A stretch of DNA of 64,000 bases from Streptomyces sp. NBC_01214 (GCF_026340975.1 NZ_JAPEOS010000001.1:1944501-2008500); one strand, 5' to 3'; shown: positions 30,004 through 39,190, numbered from the stretch's first letter. The notes: generated by a model from the letters alone, not told the origin. Numbers and translations are program-made.

Positions 30004-31638
30004 ATGGAGCGCGTAGGACCGGCCGGTCCGACGCACGTGGGGCCGTTCAAAGTGGCCGGCGTGCTCGGGCAGGGAGGCATGGGGCGGGTACTGCTGTGCG
30101 CGGGGCCTGACGGGCGGCTCGTCGCCGTCAAGCAGGTGCTCGCGCACTTCGCCGACGACGAGGGCTTCCGGGCCCGTTTCCGGCGCGAGGTCGCGGCCTC
30201 GCGCAAGGTCTCCGGTGCCTATACGGCGGCCGTCATGGACGCCGACCCGGACGCGCCGACACCGTGGCTGGCCTCGGTGTTCGTGTCCGGGCCCTCGCTC
30301 GGGGCCGTGGTCAAGGCGGACGGCGTGCTGGAGGAAGCCGTCGTCCACCGGCTGGCGGCGGGGCTCGCGTCGGCGCTCGCGGAGATCCACCGGGCGGGGC
30401 TGATCCACCGGGACCTCAAGCCCGACAACGTGCTCCTGACCGAGGACGGGGTCCGCGTCATCGACCTCGGCATCGCACGGGTCACCGAGGGCGAGGTCGA
30501 GGGCGACACCGGGTTGACGCGCACCGGCTGGGTGATCGGTTCGCCCTCCTTCATGTCGCCCGAGCAGGCCGAGAGCAAGCCGCTGACCCCGGCGAGCGAC
30601 GTGTTCTCGCTCGGTTCGATGCTGGTCATGGCGTTCACCGGCAGCAGCCCCTTCACCGGGGCCTCGACCCTCCGGACGCTCTACGACGTGGTGCACTCCA
30701 CCCCCGACCTGAGTGCGGTGCCCGAGGGGCTGCGGGGGATCGTGGAGCGCTGCCTGGCCAAGGACCCGGCAGCCAGGCCCACCCCGGCGCAGCTGCTCGA
30801 ACTCCTGGGGCCGGTCGCCCCGGCCGGCCGGCAGTGGCCGCCCGCCGTGTACCGGATGCTGGCCGCGCAACGGGCGGACATCGACCGGCTGCTGTCCGCC
30901 GACACGGCGACCGCGGTGGCGCCGCCGGAACCGCTCCCCGAGCTGGCTCCGGAGCCCGAGCCGGTTCCCGAACCCGAGCTCGATGAGGTGGTGGAGCGGG
31001 CGCCCGCGGTGCCGGAGTCCGCCCCGCCGTCCGTCGTTCCTCCCCGGCCGGTGAGCCCGCCGACCGAGCCGTCGCCGACCCCGCCCCGGAGGCGGTCGCG
31101 GACCGTGGCCCTGGTGGCCGCCGGGGTACTGGTGGCGACGGGCGTCGGTGTGGCTGCGTACACCCTGGACCGTGCGGGGACGGAGGGTGCCGGTCCCGCC
31201 GCCTACGCCGACGTACCGGCCTGCCAGAAGGCCACCCAGCCCCTCCCCCTGGCCGCGCGGGATCCCCAGGAGGACTTCCACAGCGCGAGCGAGAACCAGG
31301 TGCACACGATGTGCTCCTGGTACGACAAGCTGGCCGGCAGGCGGACCGCGCTGGTCCGGTGGGACGTCAAGCGGGGCGGTGACGACAGCGCCAACGCGAA
31401 GCTCCAGCAGGGCGGTTTCGCCGCAGAGGCGGTCGACGGGAGGCGGGTGAACAACCTCGGGTTCGGGGACGGGGCGTACTGGGAGTCCGCCGGCGCCACC
31501 GAGTGGACCTGCGCGCTCTCCGTCCGGCACGGCAACCTGGTCGTCTGGGTCGGCCTCTACCAACCCGGGGGCTGTGAGCAGAAGGCCAAGGAGATCGCCA
31601 AGGCCGCGCTGAAGCCCGTGCCGGTCAAATCCGGCTGA
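30004..31638 (+). CDS. Transmembrane Ser/Thr protein kinase with extracellular sensor-like domain
   Basis: 544 residues. Kinase domain about 10-275: LGQGGMGRVLL, VAVKQVLAHF, LIHRDLKPDNVLL, a DLG in place of DFG (VIDLGIAR), GSPSFMSPEQ. Pro/Glu-rich juxtamembrane region, single TM at about 366-388 (VALVAAGVLVATGVGVAAY), then ~150 extracellular residues with Cys (PACQKATQPL, HTMCSWYDKLAGR, EWTCALSV, PGGCEQK). No PASTA repeats. A partial copy of its TM region occurs at 32177. Confidence 0.88.
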   Translation: MERVGPAGPTHVGPFKVAGVLGQGGMGRVLLCAGPDGRLVAVKQVLAHFADDEGFRARFRREVAASRKVSGAYTAAVMDADPDAPTPWLASVFVSGPSLGAVVKADGVLEEAVVHRLAAGLASALAEIHRAGLIHRDLKPDNVLLTEDGVRVIDLGIARVTEGEVEGDTGLTRTGWVIGSPSFMSPEQAESKPLTPASDVFSLGSMLVMAFTGSSPFTGASTLRTLYDVVHSTPDLSAVPEGLRGIVERCLAKDPAARPTPAQLLELLGPVAPAGRQWPPAVYRMLAAQRADIDRLLSADTATAVAPPEPLPELAPEPEPVPEPELDEVVERAPAVPESAPPSVVPPRPVSPPTEPSPTPPRRRSRTVALVAAGVLVATGVGVAAYTLDRAGTEGAGPAAYADVPACQKATQPLPLAARDPQEDFHSASENQVHTMCSWYDKLAGRRTALVRWDVKRGGDDSANAKLQQGGFAAEAVDGRRVNNLGFGDGAYWESAGATEWTCALSVRHGNLVVWVGLYQPGGCEQKAKEIAKAALKPVPVKSG

Positions 31639-31685
31639 AAACCGCCCCGGTCCCGCACCAGATCACCGAGAGAAGAGCCCTTCCC

Positions 31686-32147
31686 TTGTCTGCACACGGC
31701 GCGTCGGTGCTGGTCCGCTCCGACCCGCGCCGCCTCCTGTTCCTCGCCGTGCCCACCCTCCTCGTGGCGCTCACGGAGGGTCTCACCAGCCAGGGCAGGG
31801 TGATGTCGAGGCCGGTCTGGCTCGCCTTCGGGGCCGCGGCGCTCGTGTTCTTCTTCGCCCTCTACTGGTTCGTCGCCGTCTCGGTGGCGGACGGGTGCGT
31901 CGCCGTGCGCCGGGGGCTCACCACGCGGCGGCTGCCGCTGGTCGACCTCGACCGCGTCGTCGTGGAGGGCCTGGAGCGCCAGGGGTACGTGATCCGCTGT
32001 CACCGGGCCGGCGTACCGGAGCTCAAGGTCCCGCTGATCGCCATGCGGCCGGGGGACCGACGGCTGGTGATCGAGGCGATCCGCGCCGGGGTCCCCGGTG
32101 TTCTGCGCAAGAGCGCGGCCCTGTGGAGCATCGCCCGGGCGGCGTGA
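31686..32147 (+). CDS. Two-TM membrane protein with PH-like domain
   Basis: 153 residues. Two hydrophobic helices (LLFLAVPTLLVALTEGL and VWLAFGAAALVFFFALYWFVAVSV), followed by a basic beta-rich region (GCVAVRRGLTTRRLPLVDLDRVVVEGLERQGYVIRC) of the bacterial PH-domain type. TTG at 31686 is preceded by GAGAGAAGAG; GTG 31707 is an alternative start. Lies 47 nt after the kinase gene and may be co-transcribed. Function unknown. Confidence 0.65.
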   Translation: MSAHGASVLVRSDPRRLLFLAVPTLLVALTEGLTSQGRVMSRPVWLAFGAAALVFFFALYWFVAVSVADGCVAVRRGLTTRRLPLVDLDRVVVEGLERQGYVIRCHRAGVPELKVPLIAMRPGDRRLVIEAIRAGVPGVLRKSAALWSIARAA

Positions 32148-32176
32148 TCCGAGGGGCCGGACGGCACCCCACCGCG

Positions 32177-32288
32177 GTGGCGGTCGCGGGCCGTGGTCCT
32201 GGTGGTCGCCGGGGTGCTGGTGGCGACGGGCGTCGGCGTGGCCGCGTACACCCTGGACCGGGCGGGGACGGAGGGTGCCGGTCCCGCA
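32177..32288 (+). pseudogene. Relic of a second TM kinase gene (TM segment only)
   Basis: About 112 bp closely matching 31089-31200, which encodes the juxtamembrane and TM region of the intact kinase (VLVVAGVLVATGVGVAAYTLDRAG versus the same motif). After CCGGTCCCGC the relic continues into sequence like that downstream of the intact kinase's stop (accacatcac versus accagatcac). Kinase and sensor domains are missing. No start or RBS supports expression. Confidence 0.75.
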
Positions 32289-32668
32289 CCACATCACTCC
32301 GTCGTGGCGGGAGCCGGGCTGCGGAGTGCCGGCCCGGTCGGCCACGGGACGGTGGCGGCGAACCTGACCGCGTGCACGGCCGCGGTGGTGTGGGCGTCGA
32401 CGGCACCGCCCGCCGTTCGAGGCGAGTCCGTGTCCAGTTGCTCGCGATTTGCTGCCGCGGCGAGCAAGGGTGACGATCGGAGTGTAGGTGTTCGCGCCTA
32501 CACGGCTGGAGTCGAAAGGCGCCGCTGAAGAGCGACGCGGCGCGCAGCCGATCGTGCCCCGTGGGAATGGCAAAGCCGACGCCTGGGGTTTGCGGTGGGA
32601 CCGGTAGGACCGGTCGCCCGTCGAGGAGCGAGACCACCGCCGAAGGCAGGCCGAGGGGGCTTGTTGGG
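32289..32668. other. Intergenic region without recognisable gene
   Basis: 380 bp between the kinase relic and the next gene. No convincing gene, hairpin or operator was found; it may contain decayed remnants of the lost kinase paralogue and the promoter of the gene at 32669. Confidence 0.5.
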
Positions 32669-35200
32669 ATGACGCACCTCAGTTCGACATTCGCCTGGCC
32701 CGTCCGCTGGGACATTGCGACGGCGCTGGGGGCAGAGCGCGAAGCCGATGAACTCGCCCGTAGTCCCCTGCTCGCGGCCCACCGCGTTCTCGACCGGCTG
32801 GCGGCGATGGCGTTCGATGCCGTCGACGGCGCCTTCGGTGCGACCGACGCGTTCGTCGACGCCCTCACCGAACTGCGCCGTACCGTCCCGGACCTGGCCC
32901 CGGGCATGTCCGGGGAAGAGCTCAGGCCGACCGGCGCTTCGCTGCGTACGACACTCGCCGTGGACGACGTGGACGACAAGCCGGCCGCGGCGTCCGCTGC
33001 GTCAACATCGGGCAGCCTCATCGATGTTGACGGGGTGAACAACGTCGTGGAAGTGGCACTTCGGCTGGCCGGGAGACTCGGCGCGCACACGATCCGACGA
33101 CTGTCGGAAGTCGCGGTCATGGCCGAGCGCCGCCTACCCGGTAAGGGATATCCGCAGGACGCGGGTTACCTGGCCGATGTTTCGGTCTTGACCGGCAACG
33201 CTGCCGAGCGCGACACAGCAGCAAGCCCGGCCACGGACGACCAGACCGAACGGACCTGGTGGTCACCGCGCGACCGGACGGACGTCGTCGCCCTCGTGCG
33301 GGCCGCACCGCCACACTGCAGTACGACGTACCTCCAGGTGGACGAGAACGATCTGGTCCTGCACCCGCCGCCCGAGGGCGAAGCCCTGTCCACGGCCGGT
33401 ATCGAGCAGGTCGAGGTCACACAGCCGTGTGGCGCGTCGCCCGTCATGACGATTCACGGTCACGGCTTCGGCAGCGCGCACTCGGGCGGGGGAGGCGTCA
33501 TCGCGGCAGGCTGGGAGGGTGCCACAGCGCAGGTGGTGTACCGCACCGTGTCGGTGTCCAGCTGGTCCGACACCAAGGTCGTCGCGCAGCTGCCGGGCAA
33601 TGTGATCTCGGGCTACGCGGCATTCGCCGACCTCGACTTCATTGCCAGGTACAACAAGTGGGTCCAGCTCCGCAACAAGAGGGTCACCGAAGCCATGCAC
33701 GTCCACGGCTGCCCGGGTGACTGGAAGCCCGAGTTGCCCTACGCAGAGACCCCCGGCTCCGTGCCAGCAGCGCGGTACAGCGCCGGCATGCCGCGGGTCC
33801 TTGCCGATGTGGCCCCGACGAGCGGCTCCTCCGAGCAGTGGAACGCCCGCACCCTGCACCTCCAGACCGGTCAGGCGTTCCGGGTGGCCTGGCAGGGGTT
33901 CGGTGCCAAGACCATGACGCTGCGCGCACTCGACTCGGGTGCGCAGACGGTCCTCGCCAACGCCGGCCACAGCGGCCCCGTCACCGGGCTGAACGCGTCG
34001 AGCGGAAAGCTGGTCCTGACGGCCCCCGCCACCCCGGTCCGTGCCACGTTCGCCGTCGAGGCCGGCAACTCGTGCGGCACCTCGCAGGCTCGCGTCGCGG
34101 TGATGGTGACCGGCCCGGCTCTCCAATCCGCGTCGGTGGCGGTGTACCAGGCCGTCGCCGGGGGCGACGTCTCGGTCACCGTCGGGGGCGCCGGTGAAGT
34201 CCTGAACCCGGCGACGGGGTCGTCGATCCCGCTGGTCGCTGCTAAACGCAGCGTGGCGGTGATCGACTGGTGGAGCGCGGTACCGCAAATGCCGCCCGGC
34301 GAGACGCTCACTGCGAAGGCCACGCTCGAGGTCCACGGCCCGCTGCTCAGCTTCCCGGGGGTGACCCTGAGGCCGAGCGTGTCGACCGCCGACCCGGCAC
34401 CGCCGGACCCGCCGCTCGAGCTGCCGTCCGGACCGGCCTTCACCTCACTGACGGCCTATCAGCAGTGGCTCGCGATGGGGAACAACCCGCAGACGTTCAA
34501 CGTGGTGCTACCTGCCGAGGTGTGCCGGGGCGGAGAGATCCCTGGTACACATGTGCAGGGGTGGACGCGGCTCGACGCCACGGTGCGCGTCAGCAGCGAA
34601 GACGGACCGAGCTGGACGGTGAAGCCCGGCACCAACGTGACGTTCTACCCCCGGCGCAAAGTCAGGATCCGCTACCGCGCCTGGGGCACGTCGACACAGT
34701 CGGCTCCCACCGACCAGGTCTGCCGAGCTGCCCTGCGGGCCGCCGGAAGTCTGCTCCCCATGCCCGACCCGGAGATCTTCGTCTTGTCCGGCTCGCCCAC
34801 CCAGCAGAACGGTCACCTGATCGAAGACCTGATCGCCGAGCGCGGCGGCACCGAAACGCCGTCGTGGCGTGACGAGATCTGGCTGGTCATCGGACCGGTC
34901 GGTATGGGCGGCTATGCTCCGGGGCCCTGGGTGGGCGCCTCGGACGCCACCGAGGTCACCATCGCACACGAGGTGGGCCATCTGTTCGCGCAGAACCATC
35001 TGGCGCTCTGCGGCATCGTCGGCGACCCGCCCTCGTCCTTCCCGAACGGCGGGAACGTGGTCGTGCCCGGCTTCGACATGTGGAACAGCGCGTTCGTGCG
35101 CAACGCCCGCGACGTCATGGTCCGCACCTACTGCCCCGAACCCACGTGGCCGAGCCCCGAGCGCTGGCGCCGCGAATTCTTGCAGGTCGGTCGATCATGA
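32669..35200 (+). CDS. Large protein with HExxH metalloprotease-like motif and IPT/TIG-like domain, unrecognised
   Basis: 843 residues from ATG 32669 (MTHLSSTFAWPVRWD); an upstream in-frame ATG at 32561 lacks a good RBS and coding-like sequence. No signal peptide. The N-terminal ~240 residues are unrecognised and helical. About 250-340 resembles an IPT/TIG beta-domain (CGASPVMTIHGHGFG ... SWSDTKVVAQLPG), then more beta-rich segments. Near the C-terminus VTIAHEVGHLFAQNH gives zinc-binding H767/E768/H771; a third ligand is not certain. Predicted metallopeptidase of unknown substrate, coupled to the next gene by ATGA. Confidence 0.75.
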   Translation: MTHLSSTFAWPVRWDIATALGAEREADELARSPLLAAHRVLDRLAAMAFDAVDGAFGATDAFVDALTELRRTVPDLAPGMSGEELRPTGASLRTTLAVDDVDDKPAAASAASTSGSLIDVDGVNNVVEVALRLAGRLGAHTIRRLSEVAVMAERRLPGKGYPQDAGYLADVSVLTGNAAERDTAASPATDDQTERTWWSPRDRTDVVALVRAAPPHCSTTYLQVDENDLVLHPPPEGEALSTAGIEQVEVTQPCGASPVMTIHGHGFGSAHSGGGGVIAAGWEGATAQVVYRTVSVSSWSDTKVVAQLPGNVISGYAAFADLDFIARYNKWVQLRNKRVTEAMHVHGCPGDWKPELPYAETPGSVPAARYSAGMPRVLADVAPTSGSSEQWNARTLHLQTGQAFRVAWQGFGAKTMTLRALDSGAQTVLANAGHSGPVTGLNASSGKLVLTAPATPVRATFAVEAGNSCGTSQARVAVMVTGPALQSASVAVYQAVAGGDVSVTVGGAGEVLNPATGSSIPLVAAKRSVAVIDWWSAVPQMPPGETLTAKATLEVHGPLLSFPGVTLRPSVSTADPAPPDPPLELPSGPAFTSLTAYQQWLAMGNNPQTFNVVLPAEVCRGGEIPGTHVQGWTRLDATVRVSSEDGPSWTVKPGTNVTFYPRRKVRIRYRAWGTSTQSAPTDQVCRAALRAAGSLLPMPDPEIFVLSGSPTQQNGHLIEDLIAERGGTETPSWRDEIWLVIGPVGMGGYAPGPWVGASDATEVTIAHEVGHLFAQNHLALCGIVGDPPSSFPNGGNVVVPGFDMWNSAFVRNARDVMVRTYCPEPTWPSPERWRREFLQVGRS

Positions 35201-36174
35201 ACATCGTGCACGTCACCGGCGTGATCCAGCCGGACGGCCACTTCACCCCCGGCTGGTGGGGCACCGCCCCGGAGGGCGTCACCGCGCCCCCCGGCCCCGA
35301 TTCCGGCTGGGCGGCCGTCGCGGTCGACGACACCGGGCGAACCCTCGCGCTAGCTCCGGCACACCTCCAGACCGTCCCGGTCTGCCCGGGCAGTGGCGAG
35401 TCCGCCGCCCGGTTGACCGCGTTCCTGCCGCTCGCCGACGGAGCGGCAGCCATCGCCGTCCGTCACCATGGCGCGGAGGTGTTCCGCCGCACGGTGCCCG
35501 CACCCGCGACCGTCAGCCTCGAACTCAGCGCCGTACAGGACGAGCGTCTGCCACGTGACGTGGTCGTCGAAGTACCCGTACGCATCGACGGCCCCCAGCC
35601 CCCGCCCGGTGCGCACCTCGTCGTCCGGTGGGAGGCACCGGGTTCGGGCCATCCCGCTGTGCCGCTCGGACTCATCGACGTCGGTGGCGGCGAGCCCGCG
35701 GTGGTGCGGCTCGACCTTGCTGACCTTCCCGTCGCCGACCTGTGCCGGCTGACGGTGAGCTACAGCGACGGGTCGCGCACGGTCACCGTGTCCAGCCCGG
35801 TCCTGGCGGTCGAACGACGACCCGCACGGCCAGAGATCGAGACACCGCAACCGGGTACCGCGCTCTTCGAGGACGGACTGCTCCTGCTGGAAGGGCGGCT
35901 CGACGGCGACGGCGACCCCGCCGCCCTGCAATGGCTGCTCGACGCCGAGACGGTCGGTCACGGACCGCGTGCCTTCGTCGCCCGCCCCAGCTCCGGAGAG
36001 CACACCGTGTCCCTGCAATACGGCGCCGAACGCCATCAGATCGAGATCAGGGTTCGGCACGCCTCTCCGACGCCGCCACGAGCACCGCGCTGGGACCCGC
36101 CATGGCGCACCGGTCCGGTGCGCTCGGTCGGTGTCGCCCACCCCAGCGACGACTCCGACTCCGACTCCGCCTGA
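35197..36174 (+). CDS. Unrecognised partner protein of the HExxH protein
   Basis: 325 residues; ATG overlaps the upstream TGA. No signal peptide or membrane helix. Predominantly beta-strand, with two or three immunoglobulin-like stretches (VEVPVRIDGPQPPPGAHLVVRWEAPG, RLTVSYSDGSRTVTVSSPVLAVERR, EDGLLLLEGRLDGDGDPAALQWLLDAE) and an acidic Ser/Asp tail (DDSDSDSA). It could be an adaptor or substrate-binding subunit. Its stop is immediately followed, with no spacer, by the stop of the convergent lipoprotein gene. Confidence 0.65.
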   Translation: MNIVHVTGVIQPDGHFTPGWWGTAPEGVTAPPGPDSGWAAVAVDDTGRTLALAPAHLQTVPVCPGSGESAARLTAFLPLADGAAAIAVRHHGAEVFRRTVPAPATVSLELSAVQDERLPRDVVVEVPVRIDGPQPPPGAHLVVRWEAPGSGHPAVPLGLIDVGGGEPAVVRLDLADLPVADLCRLTVSYSDGSRTVTVSSPVLAVERRPARPEIETPQPGTALFEDGLLLLEGRLDGDGDPAALQWLLDAETVGHGPRAFVARPSSGEHTVSLQYGAERHQIEIRVRHASPTPPRAPRWDPPWRTGPVRSVGVAHPSDDSDSDSA

Positions 36175-37041
36175 CTACTGGCCGGTCGCCGCCTTCGCGG
36201 CGGACATGGTGTTCTGTTTGGCGAGCAACGGCCCTGCCAAAGCGGCCGAATTGGACTCGATCAGGAACCGCTGGTATTCGCTTTCGGCGTCGGACCATGC
36301 GCCGATCAGGTTCACCTTCTGCTTGCACAGGACGTCGGCGAGCGCCACTTCCTTCTCGCGGGTTCCCGGAGTTTCGGCGCTGAACTCTTTGTCGTTGATC
36401 GCGGCGAGCGGGTCGGGGTAGGCGTGCCCGGACTCCTTCATGCAGTTCGACCACTCCTCGGTCGCTTTCACCACCGCAGGAGCCTTCTGGGACTTCTTGT
36501 AGCTTTCCATGTTGAGCTTGTGGGGGAGGTTCAAGGCGTCCTGGAGCTCGACTTCGTGGAGTTCCCTCCGCGCCTCTCCGATGCATCCGCCTTCCGGTAC
36601 GGGCGCGCCGTTGTGCGTGGTCACCTCGCCCCTGACGAGCGGCATGATCGACGACGGGTAGTCTTCGGCCGGTTTCTTCATGTCTGGCACGTGATATCCG
36701 TGTTGCTTCGCGAGCTCCGCATCGGCCAGGCCGTAGCGCCGCTCGTTCGTTTCGATATCAGTGCTTCCCAGGGCTTTGGGGGTATATGGGGCGCCCAGTT
36801 TGCTGAGGCACCGCTGCATGAGGGAATCGCGCCCGCGGGCGAGAGCGCCCGCGTCGACCGTTGTCAGTAGGTATTCGTCCAGAGGCAGCTTGAGGGCCTT
36901 GCTGTCGGTGAGTTGGCGCGCCGCCGTCCGGCCCGGGGTTTCGCCGGGGCCGGCGGTGCCGGCCGAGCACGCGGACAGGAGCGGGAGCAGCAGCACCGCC
37001 ATGCCGGCACACGCTCTGGAGGAAGGGGCGGTCACGTTCAC
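36175..37041 (-). CDS. Lipoprotein, unknown function
   Basis: 288 residues. Signal with lipobox LLSAC at Cys25, then a hydrophilic, Lys/Glu-rich helical domain with Cys pairs (MQRCLSKLGAPY, EGGCIGEARREL, WSNCMKESGHAYP, DVLCKQKVNLI). The W-x-x-C-M-x-x-x-G-Y/H motif recurs in many Streptomyces lipoproteins of unknown role. Weaker GC3 bias than neighbours suggests accessory origin. Located 86 nt downstream of the I36-type inhibitor gene on the same strand. Confidence 0.75.
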   Translation of the reverse strand: MNVTAPSSRACAGMAVLLLPLLSACSAGTAGPGETPGRTAARQLTDSKALKLPLDEYLLTTVDAGALARGRDSLMQRCLSKLGAPYTPKALGSTDIETNERRYGLADAELAKQHGYHVPDMKKPAEDYPSSIMPLVRGEVTTHNGAPVPEGGCIGEARRELHEVELQDALNLPHKLNMESYKKSQKAPAVVKATEEWSNCMKESGHAYPDPLAAINDKEFSAETPGTREKEVALADVLCKQKVNLIGAWSDAESEYQRFLIESNSAALAGPLLAKQNTMSAAKAATGQ

Positions 37042-37127
37042 TGGATTCCTCTACGGGTGGCAAGGAGGGTGCTCCGCAGCCGCGACGGCGGTCGTGGAGC
37101 ACCCTTTCCCGGTTCAGGTGCCGATGC

Positions 37128-37505
37128 TCAGCAGATCATGTCCCGGAGGGAAGCGTTGTTGTTGTACGTGTTCACGAGGTTCCGGGACGTGTGGGCCGGA
37201 ACGGTGTCGTACGGGCCGGCGTAGTTCGAGTTGTAGTAGACCCGGTAGCAGTAGTTCGAGGCGTTCTGGGTCGAGGCGGCATTGTTCTTCACCGGCTCGC
37301 CCTCACCCGTGGCCCACGTGGTGAATATTTCCCCGGCGAGATTGGGTACGTCGCCGTCCGTGAACCATCGGGCGCCGCCCTGGTTGGAGTTGTAGTAGAG
37401 ACAGAAATAGCCGGTCTGGCACGCATATGCGCTGGCCGGGGTGGCCATTCCGATCGTGACACCAGCTGCGGCGACCAAGAGTGCCAGGGTCCGCTTCATG
37501 CGCAT
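37128..37505 (-). CDS. Secreted peptidase inhibitor family I36-like protein
   Basis: 125 residues. Signal peptide (MRMKRTLALLVAAAGVTIGMATPASA-Y), then a beta/gamma-crystallin-like domain: CQTGYFCLYYNSNQGGARWF, NYCYRVYYNSNYAGPYDTV, NNNASLRDMIC, with conserved Cys and YYN repeats as in Streptomyces metalloproteinase inhibitors. It would act outside the cell against metallopeptidases. Proximity to the HExxH gene is noteworthy, but the transcription units are convergent. Confidence 0.82.
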   Translation of the reverse strand: MRMKRTLALLVAAAGVTIGMATPASAYACQTGYFCLYYNSNQGGARWFTDGDVPNLAGEIFTTWATGEGEPVKNNAASTQNASNYCYRVYYNSNYAGPYDTVPAHTSRNLVNTYNNNASLRDMIC

Positions 37506-37711
37506 GGTTCATCCCCCTACGTAGTGGTGCTCTTGCCGGCGCCAAATCGGGCGCCACGAAGGGGAGTTGGTTCCCAAATGCGGCACGCTCGGACCCAGCC
37601 CGGCCGTGTCCGTGCCGACTATAGTGAACGCTCCATCTGCGCTCAACAGCCGGTATATGAGCCTGAGTTGGCGTGAAGTGGGCTCACTGGACCCCTTATG
37701 TGCGGGTGTAC

Positions 37712-38335
37712 TCAGATGTGCAACTCGGGCGGGAAGCCGGTCCAGCGCAGTTCGGCCGGTAGGTGCCGCATGTCGTTGGAGAAGAGGACGGTGGCGGGTC
37801 GGTCGGGGGCGTAGCGGATGACGGTCAGGGCGGCGTTGGAGTGGTTGAGGCCGAGCCAGCGCCACTTCGGCGCGTACATGGCTTCCCGGACGAGCCAGGC
37901 GACGAGGAAGTTGTGCGTGACGACCAGCTCGTGGCGGTCCTCCTCGCCGTCCACCGGCCCGGTGAACAGGTCCAGCGCCCGGCGGGCCAGGCCGGGTCCG
38001 TTCTCCCGCTCCTCGGCGCTGGCGCCGGCGAGGAAGCGGAGGAAGAAGTCGGCTGATTCCGGCGGGAGTTCATCCCGCTGCGGCACGTGGGGGACGTAGT
38101 CGCCCGCGATGTCCGAGCGGTGCAGGGGGACGCCGGTCAGCTGGTCGCCGATCAGGCGCGCCGTCTGCTCGGCACGGGGCAGCGGTCCGTGGTGGACCGC
38201 TGCCAGGGGGACGTCCCGCAGGCGCCGGCCGAGCAGGACGGCCTGTCGGCGGCCGGCCTCGGTGAGCTCGCTCTCGTCGGGTGACGCCTCGCCGTGCCGG
38301 GCGAGATAGAGGTATCGGGTGGCAGTGGCGGTCAT
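37712..38335 (-). CDS. Histidine phosphatase superfamily protein
   Basis: 207 residues. Phosphoglycerate-mutase-like: catalytic LARHGEA (His14 as phospho-acceptor), LGRRLRDVPL, HHGPLPRAEQTARLI, and second His in VVTHNFLVAWLV. Substrate unknown. The upstream 206 bp (37506-37711) contains no gene. Confidence 0.87.
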   Translation of the reverse strand: MTATATRYLYLARHGEASPDESELTEAGRRQAVLLGRRLRDVPLAAVHHGPLPRAEQTARLIGDQLTGVPLHRSDIAGDYVPHVPQRDELPPESADFFLRFLAGASAEERENGPGLARRALDLFTGPVDGEEDRHELVVTHNFLVAWLVREAMYAPKWRWLGLNHSNAALTVIRYAPDRPATVLFSNDMRHLPAELRWTGFPPELHI

Positions 38336-38452
38336 TCAAGACTCCTTCGAACCATCAATCGATCTTGTGCATCGATGGACGCCGCCCCCTTCCGTGCGGG
38401 TTGCAGGAGCGGCGGTTCGTCAGGAGTCCGGGCGATCGAATCGACCTGGCGG

Positions 38453-39190
38453 TCAGCGCGGGCTGAGCAGGCAGAACTCGTTGCCTTCCGGGTCGGCCAG
38501 AATCGTCCAGGAGATGGCGGACTGGTCGATACCGGGGTCGGTGGCTCCCAGGGCGCGCAGTCGGGCCGCCTCTGCCGCCAGGTCGTCGCCGGGGTAGGGG
38601 CGGACGTCGAGGTGGACGCGGTTCCACACGCTCTTGGTGTCGGGGGTGCGGAGGAACTCCAGGTAGGGGCCGACGCCCTGGGCGGACCGCATGGTCGCGT
38701 GCTCGTCGGTGACCTCGTGCAGCGTCCAGTCCATCGCCCCGTCCCAGAACCGGGCCATTCCTCGCGGGTCGGCGCAGTCCACCACCACCGCGGCGATCGG
38801 CCCGGTGTCCCGGTAGATCGGGCGGGGCTCCAGGACGCAGAACTCGTTGCCCTCCGGGTCGGCCATGACCGTCCAGGGGACGTCGCCCTGACCCACGTCG
38901 GTGAGCGTCGCGCCGAGGTCCTTCAGGCGCCCGACCAGCTCCTTCTGGTGCGCGGTCGAGGTGGTGGCCAGATCGAGGTGCACCCGGTTCTTGACCGTCT
39001 TGGGTTCCGGGCGGGCGATGATGTCGATGCAGACGGCCACGGGGTCGGGGTAGGAGAACCCCACCGGTTCGAGGTTGGTCACGCCGGGGCCCTCGCTGTC
39101 GAGGCCCCAGCCGAGCGCCTCCGCCCAGAACCGGCCGAGCGCGGCGTCGTCCTGGGCCTTCATGTTGATCTGCACAAGTCGTGTTGCCAT
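38453..39190 (-). CDS. VOC-family protein with two glyoxalase-like domains
   Basis: 245 residues from ATG 39190 (MATRLVQINMKAQDD). Two betaalphabetabetabeta VOC modules (about 1-120 and 130-245) sharing RFWAEALGW/RFWDGAMDW, KNRVHLDLA/WNRVHLDVR and ADPEGNEFC near each C-terminal end, the latter with the acidic metal ligand. Such proteins are dioxygenase/glyoxalase-like or drug-binding. It is divergent from FadE34; its start is 109 bp from FadE34's and shares the operator-containing region. Confidence 0.85.
   Translation of the reverse strand: MATRLVQINMKAQDDAALGRFWAEALGWGLDSEGPGVTNLEPVGFSYPDPVAVCIDIIARPEPKTVKNRVHLDLATTSTAHQKELVGRLKDLGATLTDVGQGDVPWTVMADPEGNEFCVLEPRPIYRDTGPIAAVVVDCADPRGMARFWDGAMDWTLHEVTDEHATMRSAQGVGPYLEFLRTPDTKSVWNRVHLDVRPYPGDDLAAEAARLRALGATDPGIDQSAISWTILADPEGNEFCLLSPR

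Noticed and set aside
32193..32528. Possible small membrane protein
   Set aside because: Its only recognisable part is the duplicated kinase TM segment; the rest is random and no RBS is seen. Treated as a relic.
32561..32668. Upstream start for the HExxH protein
   Set aside because: The extra 36 residues are low-complexity and Gly/Thr/Arg-rich, without an RBS; ATG 32669 gives a natural N-terminus.
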